Positions 1 to 7,754 of a DNA stretch of 64,000 nt are shown piece after piece. Every line of letters begins with the position of its first letter. Position 1 is the first letter of the stretch. The translations under genes and the position numbers were made by a program. Source of the stretch: an uncultured Faecalibacterium sp. Lineage in GTDB: Bacteria > Bacillota > Clostridia > Oscillospirales > Ruminococcaceae. The notes beneath the pieces are model-generated. The model saw only the letters and a program-made list of their open reading frames with translations, was not told the DNA's origin and ran no database searches. The DNA lies in contig CAKSWQ010000007.1 of NCBI GenBank assembly GCA_934512105.1, forward strand, positions 1 to 64,000, given 5' to 3'.

Positions 1-12
1 AGTGAGAAGCCT

Positions 13-837
13 ATGGCAGATTACAGAAAATCCAGCGTACATTGCCACTCTACCCTGTGTGACGGCAAAAACACCTTGCAGCAGATGGCGGGCGCCGCCT
101 GTGCGCAGGGGCTGACCACCCTTGGGTTCAGCGGACACAGCTACACAAAGCCCGACCCGGAATACTGCATGACCCCCGGTCGCACCGCTCTGTACCGCGC
201 CACCATTGCCAAGCTGAAAAACGAGTACCGGGGCAAGGTAGACATCCTGTGCGGCATCGAGTGGGACCTGCTGAGCGAGGACACGCCCAAGGGCTTTGAT
301 TACTGGATCGGCAGCGCACACCACCTGTACGGCAAAAACACCGGCAAATACTACGAGATCGATTTCCGCCCCGAGGATCTGCGGGACTGCATCAACAACG
401 ATTTTGACGGTGACCCGCTGGCAGCGGTGGAGGCCTACTTTGCCGAGGTGGAGAAGATCGCCGCCAAAAAACCGGACATTCTGGGGCACATCGACCTTGT
501 CAAAAAGCTGAACGCGGACGGCAGCTTTTTTGACGAGGAGTCCCCCCGCTACAAGGCAGCGGCGCTTAAGGCGCTGCAAGCTGCACGGGAGAACGACTGC
601 ATTCTGGAAGTGAACACCGGCGGCGTATACCGGGGCTACCGCAAGGACTTCTACCCCGGCGCATGGCTGCTGGGCGAGTGGAACAAGCTGGGCGGCCGGG
701 TGCTCATCACCGCCGACGCCCACGACACCGCCGCGCTGACCTTCGGCTTTGACGAAGCCGCCGTCGCCATCAAGGCTGCCGGTTTCACCGCCCTGACCGT
801 GCTGACCGTCAACGGATTTGAGCAGCAGGAACTGTAA
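13..837 (+). CDS. PHP-domain phosphatase, histidinol-phosphatase type
   Basis: A 274-aa cytosolic protein of the PHP superfamily, which uses a metal cluster to hydrolyse phosphoesters. The closest functional type is the HisJ/HisK histidinol-phosphatase of histidine synthesis. Metal-binding motifs are in the expected order: an N-terminal HCHSTLCDG, then FSGHS, GIEWD, GSAHH, GHIDLV, and a C-terminal TADAHD. The length matches HisK-type enzymes (about 270 aa). The ATG at 13 follows a weak purine-rich site. No other his genes are visible, so the substrate is inferred from family resemblance; other PHP phosphatases act on nucleotides or sugar phosphates. A hairpin terminator lies downstream. Confidence 0.75.
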   Translation: MADYRKSSVHCHSTLCDGKNTLQQMAGAACAQGLTTLGFSGHSYTKPDPEYCMTPGRTALYRATIAKLKNEYRGKVDILCGIEWDLLSEDTPKGFDYWIGSAHHLYGKNTGKYYEIDFRPEDLRDCINNDFDGDPLAAVEAYFAEVEKIAAKKPDILGHIDLVKKLNADGSFFDEESPRYKAAALKALQAARENDCILEVNTGGVYRGYRKDFYPGAWLLGEWNKLGGRVLITADAHDTAALTFGFDEAAVAIKAAGFTALTVLTVNGFEQQEL

Positions 838-891
838 AAAAGTAGTTTTGAAACTACAAATAAAAATTTTTTAAATCATTTAACCGCAAAA

Positions 892-932
892 GAGGCCACT
901 GCACAGTTTTTTGTGCAACGGCCTCCTTTTTG
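892..932 (+). terminator. rho-independent terminator after the PHP phosphatase gene
   Basis: GAGGCC at 892-897 pairs with GGCCTC at 920-925. The inner CTGCACA/TGTGCA arms extend the stem, and a T-rich tail follows. It lies just before the MATE gene and separates the two transcription units. Confidence 0.75.
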
Positions 933-950
933 CGCGAAGAAAGGAACCCT

Positions 951-2330
951 ATGACCCAGACGCGACCCCTGAAAACAAACCTCTTTAACCGGAATGCAGA
1001 CCTGCTGCACGGGCCTATTTTCAAGAACCTTCTGCTGTTCATGCTGCCCATTCTGGTCTCCAATCTGTTCCAGCAGCTGTACAATACCGTGGATACCATG
1101 ATCGTGGGCAACGTGCTGGGTGATACCGCACTGGCCGCTATCGGCTCCTGCGGGTCCATCTACGAGCTGCTGGTGGGCTTTGGCATCGGCATCGGCAACG
1201 GGCTTTCCATCGTGGCTGCGCGCTCCTACGGGGCGCAGGACGAGGATCTGCTCAAAAAGACGGTGGCCGGGTCGCTGGTCATCGGGCTTTGCGCAAGCCT
1301 TGTCATTACCACGGCGGGCTTTTTCGGCCTGCGGCCGCTGCTGCAGCTGCTGGACACCCCCGCCGAAATTTTAGAGGACGCCTACCGCTACATCATCATC
1401 ATCGATTTGGGCGTTTTGGTGATGTTCCTTTATAACCTGTGCGCCGGACTGCTGCGCGCCATCGGCAACAGCGTGATGCCACTGGTGTTCCTGCTCATCA
1501 GCTCGGGGCTGAACGTGGCGCTGGACCTGTGGTTCATTGCCGGGCTGGGCATGGGCGTGCAGGGCGCGGCGGTGGCTACCGTCATTGCGCAGGGCATCTC
1601 GGTGGTGCTGTGCATTCTGTATGTGATGCGCCGCGTGCCGCTGCTGCTGCCCGCCCGCAAGCACTGGGCGGTGGGACAGCATTTGTACTGGGAGCTGTTC
1701 AGCCAGAGCATCTCCATGGGGCTGATGAGCAGCATCGTGTCGGCGGGGTCGGTGGTGCTGCAGTACGGCATCAACGGGCTGGGCACGCTGACCATTGCGG
1801 GGCACACCGCCGCGCGCAAGCTGTTCTCCTTTACCAGTATGCCGCTGATCTCCATGGCAAACGCCGGTTCTACCTTTGTCTCCCAGAACCGGGGCGCAGG
1901 GCAGCCGGAGCGGGTGCGCAAGGGAATGCGCACCATGTACCTGTGCTCGGTGGTCATCATGGCGGCAGACATCGTGCTGATGCAGCTTTTTGCCCGGCAG
2001 CTGGTGCAGCTGATCTCCGGCTCCACCGCGCCGCTCGTGCTGGAAAACGGCGCACGGTATCTGGTATGGAACGCGCCGTTCTACGCGGTGCTGGGGGTGC
2101 TGCTGTGCACCCGGTACGCTTTGCAGAGCCTTGGGCAGAAGGTGCTGCCGCTGTTTTCCAGCGTCATCGAGCTGGTGGGCAAGGTGATCTTTGTGCTGGT
2201 GTTCATCCCGCGCTACGCCTACAACGCCGTCATCCTGTGCGAGCCCATCATCTGGTGCTTCATGGCGGCGTATCTCGTGGCGGTGTACCGCCGCGATCCC
2301 TTTGTGTACCCGAGAAAGAAAACGATCTGA
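951..2330 (+). CDS. MATE family efflux transporter
   Basis: A 459-aa polytopic membrane protein of the multidrug and toxic compound extrusion family, which exports cationic drugs or metabolites using a Na+ or H+ gradient. The N-terminus has the family signature LVSNLFQQLYNTVDTMIVG (about residues 32-50), followed by some twelve hydrophobic segments arranged as two related halves. The length is typical (440-480 aa). The ATG at 951 is preferred over an in-frame TTG at 930 because AAAGGA sits six bases upstream of it. It stands alone between two terminators. The substrate cannot be read from sequence. Confidence 0.88.
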   Translation: MTQTRPLKTNLFNRNADLLHGPIFKNLLLFMLPILVSNLFQQLYNTVDTMIVGNVLGDTALAAIGSCGSIYELLVGFGIGIGNGLSIVAARSYGAQDEDLLKKTVAGSLVIGLCASLVITTAGFFGLRPLLQLLDTPAEILEDAYRYIIIIDLGVLVMFLYNLCAGLLRAIGNSVMPLVFLLISSGLNVALDLWFIAGLGMGVQGAAVATVIAQGISVVLCILYVMRRVPLLLPARKHWAVGQHLYWELFSQSISMGLMSSIVSAGSVVLQYGINGLGTLTIAGHTAARKLFSFTSMPLISMANAGSTFVSQNRGAGQPERVRKGMRTMYLCSVVIMAADIVLMQLFARQLVQLISGSTAPLVLENGARYLVWNAPFYAVLGVLLCTRYALQSLGQKVLPLFSSVIELVGKVIFVLVFIPRYAYNAVILCEPIIWCFMAAYLVAVYRRDPFVYPRKKTI

Positions 2331-2384
2331 ATGCGCGCCGCGTTTGCTTTGCGCATATTCAGCGGAATCATTATTTATAATTTC

Positions 2385-2425
2385 GGGATAGCGGAGCGTC
2401 TGCGGACGCTCCGCTATCCCATTTT
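2385..2425 (+). terminator. long perfect hairpin after the MATE gene
   Basis: A perfect 16-bp stem: 2385-2400 pairs with 2405-2420 around a TGCG loop, followed by ATTTTC. It probably terminates the MATE transcript. The inner GGAGCGTC/GACGCTCC and loop are repeated in the hairpin at 2614-2659. Confidence 0.75.
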
Positions 2426-2444
2426 CACGGGAGGGGTTTGGAAC

Positions 2445-2605
2445 GAACTCCCTCAGTCTTTGCTTCGCAAAGCCAGCTCCCTCGGAGAGGGAGCCTCTGG
2501 CGCGCCCGGACACTTTGCTCTTTAGCCGAAAACCGTACCGCCATGCCAAAGGCCCCATCCCAGAGGGGGCTGTCATCGAGCGCAGCGAGATGACTGGGGG
2601 AGTTC
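2445..2605. repeat. palindromic intergenic repeat element (MITE/REP-like)
   Basis: A non-coding block of about 161 bp. Its ends form an inverted repeat: GAACTCCCTCAGTC at 2445-2458 matches the complement of 2592-2605 at 13 of 14 positions. Inside are further small dyads (TTTGCTTCGCAAAG, CTCCCTCGGAGAGGGAG). I see no ribosome site leading an extended frame. It looks like a dispersed intergenic repeat, which are common in Faecalibacterium-type genomes, and is bracketed by two related hairpins. The repeat-family assignment is inference. Confidence 0.55.
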
Positions 2606-2613
2606 TCTCCCCT

Positions 2614-2659
2614 AAAAGCAAGCACCGGAGCGTCTGCGGACGCTCCGGTGCTTGCTTTT
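2614..2659. terminator. bidirectional terminator at the end of mupG
   Basis: A 21-bp perfect stem (2614-2634 with 2639-2659) with a TGCG loop, a run of A on the left and of T on the right, so it can stop transcription from both sides. It overlaps the mupG stop codon at 2658-2660. The core is identical to the hairpin at 2385-2420. Confidence 0.75.
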
Positions 2660-3707
2660 ATGATACTTTTACCATACGGAAGGTCTTTCCGCGCTGAATG
2701 CAGTCCAGCAGCAGGTCGTATGCTGCTGGCACCTCGCCGATGACGTTTACCTTTTCGTCTGCGGGCAGGGCGGCGCGCACAAGCTGAATTTCACCGGAAT
2801 AGCGTCCGTAGCCGCTGTTATCCATGGTCACGCAGCGGCGGCGGCGCTCTGCGCAGTTGTCCGGCTGCACGGTGCTGCCAAAGCAGGAGTAGAGCCGGGA
2901 TTCCTGATACCGCACAAGCCCCTTGGGCGAGTCCGGGCGGCAGGTAAAGGTGCGGTCGTACAACGTCTCGTAGCCGGGGCGCAGGGCGACCGGCAGACAG
3001 AGCTCGCCGGTGGTGCAGAAGTGGCGGATGTACTCCTGCTCCCGGGCGCTGACCTCCGGGTCGCCCGCAAAGATGCCGTCCAGCCCGTAGTTCAGCGCCA
3101 AGTCCGCAAAGGCTGCCGAAGGGGCGGCGGTGCGGTGGGCTTCCAGCGTGGGCAGACCCGCGTACAGCGGGCCGCGCAGCAGGGCATCGCCGGGGATAAA
3201 GCCGTACACCTGCAAGCCCTCCGCCTGCAAGGCTGCGGTGCTCTCGCGCAAAAATTCCGGGTCAAGGCCGGTCTCCGGGCGGGGGTAAAAGTTGTGCATG
3301 GCGATGACCGTGCCGCCGCCCGCCGCCAGCTGCCGCGCCACCTCCGGGGTGGTGGTGGACGCGTTGACCGCAACGGGCAGCTGCTGCGCAAGGGCGCACA
3401 TCTCCTCCAGCGAGAAGCCGTAGTCCAGCCGCAGACCCCACAGGTGCAGCCGCTTTGCCAGCGCGGTCAGGTCGGCACAGCCGAACTGCCGGATGGTCTT
3501 TTCCGATACGTCTGCCAGAATGCGCCAGCCCTGCGCGGAGAGGAAGTCGCACATTTCCTGCACACGGGCGCAGTAAGCGGCATCAAATTCTTCACTGATA
3601 TGCAGTGAGATAAAAACAGGCGCGCCGCCTGCCGCAACTGCGGAAAGCGACGCACGCTGTTCCTCAAACTGCGTCAGATACACTGACCGTCCGAGTGTTT
3701 TAAGCAT
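2658..3707 (-). CDS. mupG: 6-phospho-N-acetylmuramidase, MupG/DUF871 TIM-barrel family
   Basis: A 349-aa cytosolic protein of the MupG (DUF871) family. In Staphylococcus aureus MupG cleaves MurNAc-6-phosphate-GlcNAc taken up by the MurP phosphotransferase system during cell-wall recycling. The N-terminal barrel motifs (GRSVYLTQF, FISLHISEE) and a C-terminal RDN-like beta domain fit the family, as does the length. The ATG at 3707 is chosen over an upstream TTG (3722) because GAGGAC lies eight bases before it. The gene overlaps the murP stop by 8 nt, implying translational coupling. The neighbours murP, murQ and murR reproduce the gene set of the staphylococcal mupG-murQ-murP-murR locus, which supports the assignment. 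Confidence 0.85.
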   Translation of the reverse strand: MLKTLGRSVYLTQFEEQRASLSAVAAGGAPVFISLHISEEFDAAYCARVQEMCDFLSAQGWRILADVSEKTIRQFGCADLTALAKRLHLWGLRLDYGFSLEEMCALAQQLPVAVNASTTTPEVARQLAAGGGTVIAMHNFYPRPETGLDPEFLRESTAALQAEGLQVYGFIPGDALLRGPLYAGLPTLEAHRTAAPSAAFADLALNYGLDGIFAGDPEVSAREQEYIRHFCTTGELCLPVALRPGYETLYDRTFTCRPDSPKGLVRYQESRLYSCFGSTVQPDNCAERRRRCVTMDNSGYGRYSGEIQLVRAALPADEKVNVIGEVPAAYDLLLDCIQRGKTFRMVKVS

Positions 3708-5142
3708 TGGCAACGTCCTCAACAGAGACCATTGCGTTGGTCACGATAAAGCCCATGATGTAGCAGATGACCAGACCCACTGCGTAGCAGCCAACGGAAG
3801 CAGCCACACCGTGAGGGCCGGCGGTCATGACGAACAGAGCCAGCAGGCCGGAGGGGCCCCAAGCGGTAGCAGCCACCTGCATGGCCATGACGAAGGCACC
3901 GCCGAAGCCAGCACCCAGACCGGCGCTGATGAAGGGCTTGCCCATGGGCAGGGTGACGCCGTAGATCAGCGGCTCGCCGATGCCCAGCAGACCTGCGGGC
4001 AGTGCGCCGGTGATGACGTTCTTCAGACGGGTGTTGCCACACTTCTTAGCCTTGAAGTAGATGGCGATGGCAGCGCCCACCTGACCTGCACCAGCCATAG
4101 CCAGCGCGGGGTACAGGGTAACGTAGCCGAAGGTCTCCAGCTGCACGGAGTACAGGGCCACCAGACCGTGGTGCATACCCATAGCGACCATGGGCAGGAA
4201 CAGAGCGGTGGAAACATAACCGGCAATGATACGCACGATCAGGCTTTCGCTCATGCACAGCTTTTCAACCACCCAGCACAGTGCGGTGGAAACATAGCCG
4301 GTAGCGGGCATGATGAGCAGGATATAGGGCACAAGGCAGAGGATCATGGTGATCAGCGGGGTGAACACGATATCCAGAGATTCGGGCATCCAGCTGCGCA
4401 CCCAGCGCTCGATCTTGACAAGGCACCATGCGCCCAGCACAACGGCCAGCACGCCGCCGCGGCCTGCACGCAGGATGGAATCCAGCGGCACAGCCTCGTT
4501 GAACAGACCCAGAATGCCGGAGATCTTGTTGATGCCGTCCAGACCGGTGATCATGCCCAGCATACCGCCCAGAATGGGGGTGCCGCCGAACTTTTCGGCT
4601 GCACGGTAGCCGACCCATGCAGTCAGGTAGCCAAGGAAGCAGGTGTTCATCAGACCCAGCAGGGTGCTGATCAGAGCCAGTGCGGGGATATCTGCGTAGT
4701 TCGGCACCACCTGACCGATCAGGGAGTTGATGCCGGCGCACAGACCGGAGGCCACAACGCCCGGGATCAGGGGGATAAAGATATCGCCGAAGGTCTTGAA
4801 CAGCTCCTTGACCTTGCTCTGCTTCTGCCCGGCCTTGACAGCAGCCTTATTGGTCTGCCAGTCGTTGGCGGTGGAGGCAGCGGCGTCCGCCGGGATGCCC
4901 ATGTCGCGGCAGATATCTGCGCACTTGCGGCACTTGCCGGGGCCGACCACGATCTCCACATAGCCGGTACGGTCGTGCACGATGCCCATTACGCCCTCGA
5001 TGGCCTTCAGGCCCTCGTCGTCGATCTTGGCGTCATCCTTAACGCGCACCCGCAGGCGGGTCATGCAGTTGGTTGCGGTGAGAACGTTGCTCTTTCCGCC
5101 GACTTTCTCCAGCGCCGCGCGGACCAGTTCTTCATTCGTCAT
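3700..5142 (-). CDS. murP: PTS transporter subunit IIBC for N-acetylmuramic acid (MurP-like)
   Basis: A 480-aa membrane permease that imports and phosphorylates amino sugars at the expense of PEP. The N-terminal EIIB domain carries the phospho-accepting cysteine C26 in NCMTRLRV. After a linker (about residues 90-120) comes an EIIC domain with about ten hydrophobic segments, including GIGEPLIYGV, typical of the glucose/sucrose superfamily. There is no EIIA domain, as in known MurP proteins, which borrow EIIA from the glucose system. The ATG at 5142 follows TAAGGAGG. It lies between murQ and mupG on the same strand. MurNAc or the MurNAc-GlcNAc disaccharide is the likely substrate from context; sequence alone would also allow other beta-glucosides. 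Confidence 0.85.
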   Translation of the reverse strand: MTNEELVRAALEKVGGKSNVLTATNCMTRLRVRVKDDAKIDDEGLKAIEGVMGIVHDRTGYVEIVVGPGKCRKCADICRDMGIPADAAASTANDWQTNKAAVKAGQKQSKVKELFKTFGDIFIPLIPGVVASGLCAGINSLIGQVVPNYADIPALALISTLLGLMNTCFLGYLTAWVGYRAAEKFGGTPILGGMLGMITGLDGINKISGILGLFNEAVPLDSILRAGRGGVLAVVLGAWCLVKIERWVRSWMPESLDIVFTPLITMILCLVPYILLIMPATGYVSTALCWVVEKLCMSESLIVRIIAGYVSTALFLPMVAMGMHHGLVALYSVQLETFGYVTLYPALAMAGAGQVGAAIAIYFKAKKCGNTRLKNVITGALPAGLLGIGEPLIYGVTLPMGKPFISAGLGAGFGGAFVMAMQVAATAWGPSGLLALFVMTAGPHGVAASVGCYAVGLVICYIMGFIVTNAMVSVEDVANA

Positions 5143-5219
5143 AAGTGGGTCCTCCTTAAAAACAGGTGTATATCCGATGCGGCCTGCGCCGCTAAGGAAC
5201 TTGGGTGGAATGGCGTGCC

Positions 5220-6128
5220 TTACAGCACTTCCAGCCGGATGGCCTCCCGCACATGGCCGCGTGCCCGTTCCAGCCGCCGGGCGGCTTCTGCGGCATCGCA
5301 GTCTGCCAGCAGCATGGTGATGGCGGTCTTTACGCTGCCGCCCGCTGCATCAATGGCGGCGCGGGCAGTCTCCCGCTCCACACCGGTGGCGTCGATGACG
5401 ATGTTCTCGGCGCGGGTGTGCAGCTTTTCGTTGGTCTGCTGCACGTCCACCATCAGGTTCTGGTAGGCCTTGCCGGTGCGCACCATGGAGCCGGTAGAGA
5501 TCATGTTCAGGATCAGCTTCTGCGCCGTGCCGGACTTGAGCCGGGTGGAGCCGGTCAGCACCTCGGGGCCGCAATTTACCTCGATGGCAAGCTCTGCGGC
5601 TTGGCCGATGGCGCTGCCAAGGTTGCAGGCAATGGCGGCGGTATGGCAGCCCACGCTCTTGGCGTAATCCAGACCGCCCAGCACATAGGGCGTGCGGCCG
5701 GAGGCGGCAATGCCCACCACAAGATCGTTTGCGGTCAGACCGTGAGCCTTCAGATCCTCAACAGCCAGCTCCCGGCTGTCCTCTGCACCCTCCACTGCCT
5801 CGATAAAGGCTTTTTCGCCGCCGGCGATGAGCCCTACCACCATCTCCTTCGGCACGCCGAAGGTGGGCGGGCACTCGGCGGCATCCAGCACGCCTAAGCG
5901 GCCGGAGGTACCGGCGCCCATATAGAACAGCCGTCCGCCCTTTTCAAAGGACTCTGCCGCCCAGATGACTGCCTGCGCGATCTGCGGCAGGCACTTGGCA
6001 ATGGCCAGCGGTACCCGGGCGTCCTCCTCGTTCATGACTGTCACGATCTCCAGCGGGGACATCTGGTCCAGCTGCATCGTGCGCGGGTTGCGGGTCTCGG
6101 TGGTCATCCCACTCAGATTCAATCCCAT
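5220..6128 (-). CDS. murQ: N-acetylmuramic acid 6-phosphate etherase
   Basis: A 302-aa cytosolic lyase that removes D-lactate from MurNAc-6-phosphate to give GlcNAc-6-phosphate, the key step of muramic acid catabolism. It has a SIS sugar-phosphate fold. Visible motifs include the TETRNP start, GAGTSGRLGVLDAAECPPTFG, GEKAFIEAVEGAED, IAASGRTPYV and STRLKSGTAQKLILN, all hallmarks of MurQ. The length matches E. coli MurQ (298 aa). The ATG at 6128 is chosen because GGAGGT precedes it; the open frame continues upstream to 6209 through the promoter. It is the first gene of the murQ-murP-mupG unit and is divergent from murR. Confidence 0.95.
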   Translation of the reverse strand: MGLNLSGMTTETRNPRTMQLDQMSPLEIVTVMNEEDARVPLAIAKCLPQIAQAVIWAAESFEKGGRLFYMGAGTSGRLGVLDAAECPPTFGVPKEMVVGLIAGGEKAFIEAVEGAEDSRELAVEDLKAHGLTANDLVVGIAASGRTPYVLGGLDYAKSVGCHTAAIACNLGSAIGQAAELAIEVNCGPEVLTGSTRLKSGTAQKLILNMISTGSMVRTGKAYQNLMVDVQQTNEKLHTRAENIVIDATGVERETARAAIDAAGGSVKTAITMLLADCDAAEAARRLERARGHVREAIRLEVL

Positions 6129-6179
6129 TTCCTGCACCTCCACTTTCCGCCGCACCCCTTGCGGCGTGATTGTGACCAA

Positions 6180-6208
6180 AGTATAAACTTTTTTAAACAA
6201 AATGTCCA
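6180..6208 (-). promoter_or_regulatory. sigma-A promoter of murQPG
   Basis: Read on the minus strand, TGGACA (6203-6208) is separated by exactly 17 bp from TATACT (6180-6185). Initiation near 6173 would leave a leader of about 45 nt before the murQ ATG. The spacing and hexamers are close to consensus; this is a sequence-only prediction. Confidence 0.65.
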
Positions 6209-6224
6209 CAAAAAGACTATTTTG

Positions 6225-6251
6225 TGGTACAATGTTTTATGCAAGCATTGT
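6225..6251 (+). promoter_or_regulatory. extended -10 promoter of murR and overlapping dyad (candidate MurR operator)
   Basis: TGGTACAAT at 6225-6233 is an extended -10 element directed toward murR. It overlaps a dyad, ACAATG (6229-6234) and CATTGT (6246-6251), sitting at the predicted start site. This position between divergent murQ and murR would suit autoregulation by an RpiR-type repressor. The operator role is inference. Confidence 0.4.
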
Positions 6252-6330
6252 TTTTGAAATTTTTACTCTCAAGTATGACTTTTTTGTGTAGCTTGTTCAA
6301 TCCATCCTGAAATACAACAGAGGTATCTAT

Positions 6331-7197
6331 ATGCAGAACGTTCTTTTACGCCTGCGGGAGGTGCAGCCCTCCCTCAGCAGCACCGAGCGGCAGATCGCAC
6401 AGTTCATTCTGGATAACCCGGACGAGACCACCACCCTCACCATCCGGGAGCTGGCGCGGCGCTCTTTCTCCTCCCCTTCCAGCGTGGTGCGCATCTGCCG
6501 GGTGATCGGCTTTCAGGGCTACAAGGAGCTGCGCCACGCCCTGACGCTGGAGCTTGCCACCCTTGGCGAGAACGGCAGCCACCGGGAAAAGGACATCACC
6601 CCGCAGGACAGTTTGCAGGAGATCGTGGACAAGGTGACCCACAAGAACATCCAGAGCCTGCTGGACACCCAGCGGCTGCTTTTGCTGGACGAGCTGGAAC
6701 AGTGCGTGGAGCTGATCGCCAATGCCCGCACGGTGCTGTTGTTCGGCATCGGCTCCTCGCTGTGCGTGGCAAAGGACACCTACCTGAAATTTCTGCGGCT
6801 GGATAAGCCCTGCGTGGTCAACGAGGACTCCCACTCGCAGCTTTTGCAGGCGCGCAACGCCACCGCGCAGGATGTGGGCATCGTGTTCTCCTACTCCGGG
6901 CAGACCATGGAGATGATCCAGTGCATTCAGGAAATGAAGGCAGGCGGTGCACCGGTAATTGCGGTGACCCGCTACTACCCCTCCGAGGTAGCGCAGCTGG
7001 CAGACCATGTGCTGTATGTAGCCGCCAACGAGAGCCTGTTCCGCAACGGTGCCATGTCCTCCCGGCTTTCCCAGCTGAACGTGATGGATATCCTGTACAC
7101 CGCCTACGCCAGCCGCAACCACGAGGACACCATGCGCCGCCTGACCAAGACCCATATCTATAAGCCCGGCGAACCAGATGTGCTGACGCAGCCGTAA
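6331..7197 (+). CDS. murR: MurR/RpiR family transcriptional regulator
   Basis: A 288-aa regulator with an N-terminal RpiR helix-turn-helix (about residues 1-78, with LSSTERQIAQFILDNP and RRSFSSPSSVVRICRVIGF) and a C-terminal SIS domain (about 115-255, with VLLFGIGSS and VFSYSGQTMEMIQ) that binds sugar phosphates. In characterised MurR proteins the ligand is MurNAc-6-phosphate. The gene is divergent from murQ-murP-mupG, so it almost certainly controls that unit and senses its intermediate. The ATG at 6331 is the first in frame; its ribosome site is a modest AGAGGT. A hairpin follows the stop. Confidence 0.88.
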   Translation: MQNVLLRLREVQPSLSSTERQIAQFILDNPDETTTLTIRELARRSFSSPSSVVRICRVIGFQGYKELRHALTLELATLGENGSHREKDITPQDSLQEIVDKVTHKNIQSLLDTQRLLLLDELEQCVELIANARTVLLFGIGSSLCVAKDTYLKFLRLDKPCVVNEDSHSQLLQARNATAQDVGIVFSYSGQTMEMIQCIQEMKAGGAPVIAVTRYYPSEVAQLADHVLYVAANESLFRNGAMSSRLSQLNVMDILYTAYASRNHEDTMRRLTKTHIYKPGEPDVLTQP

Positions 7198-7221
7198 ACC
7201 GGAAGCTGCCCCGCAGGGCAT

Positions 7222-7259
7222 AAAAAAGGCGCCCGGTGATCTTCTCACCAAGCGCCTTT
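7222..7259 (+). terminator. terminator-like hairpin after murR
   Basis: AAAGGCGC (7225-7232) pairs with GCGCCTTT (7252-7259), and GGTGA (7235-7239) with TCACC (7245-7249). The T tail is short. The A-run on the left side also lets it work for leftward transcripts. Confidence 0.55.
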
Positions 7260-7388
7260 GCTTCCGTTGACGAAAGTATAGCGTTTTTTGTAGGTTCTTT
7301 CAATCCGAAATGTGCAGCAGCTTTTTCGTCAAGCGATTTTATATTTTGTAAAGTATCACAATGTCTTGCTTTGTTTTTTGTTGGTTTT

Positions 7389-7420
7389 GCCAGCCGCTCC
7401 TCTGCAATGCGGGCTTGCAG
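7389..7420 (-). pseudogene. short fossil of a serine recombinase gene
   Basis: Thirty-two bases match 31 of 32 positions of 55951-55982 inside the serine recombinase gene of this window, in the same reading sense. Both encode LQARIAEERLAKP on the minus strand. No other recombinase sequence is recognisable nearby. The rest of the 7260-7611 gap holds no credible gene: the available frames lack ribosome sites and family features. I read it as a scar of a lost mobile element or of illegitimate recombination. Confidence 0.5.
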
Positions 7421-7611
7421 TGACCTTCATGCAAAAATCGCAACGGTCCTTCTGAAAAAAATACGCCCTGCTGCTGCCTCTGTCAAGAAGTTTAGGCGTT
7501 TTCAGGGATCCCGAAAGCGATTTCGCTGTTGGAGTTCCTCCTGCGGCATAGAAATGGCAGATCGTTTTCTGCATCGAAAAAATTCACCCCTGTAAACTTG
7601 TCGGTTTCTGC

Positions 7612-7640
7612 TTGACAATGCCCTGTGGGCGTGCTATTTT
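7612..7640 (+). promoter_or_regulatory. sigma-A promoter upstream of the secreted protein gene at 7755
   Basis: TTGACA (7612-7617), 17 bp spacer, TATTTT (7635-7640). Initiation near 7647 gives a leader of about 108 nt that contains the structured segment at 7661-7713. Confidence 0.65.
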
Positions 7641-7660
7641 TTATTTCATAAATTTGTTTT

Positions 7661-7713
7661 GCCTAACCATCTGAGGGGTTTTCCCCCGCATTTTTTTGCG
7701 CCAGTTGTTAGGC
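7661..7713 (+). other. structured 5' leader, nested hairpins
   Basis: GCCTAAC (7661-7667) pairs with GTTAGGC (7707-7713), enclosing two small hairpins, GGGG-TTTT-CCCC (7675-7686) and CGCA-loop-TGCG (7687-7700). The result is a compact three-way junction in the predicted leader. No riboswitch class was recognised. Confidence 0.4.
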
Positions 7714-7754
7714 CATGCTAACCATTTTCAAAACTGAGATAGAGGTGTGTTACA

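Noticed and set aside
3811..5466. Plus-strand open frame of 551 codons opposite murP and murQ
   Set aside because: His/Gln-rich antisense shadow of two well-supported genes.
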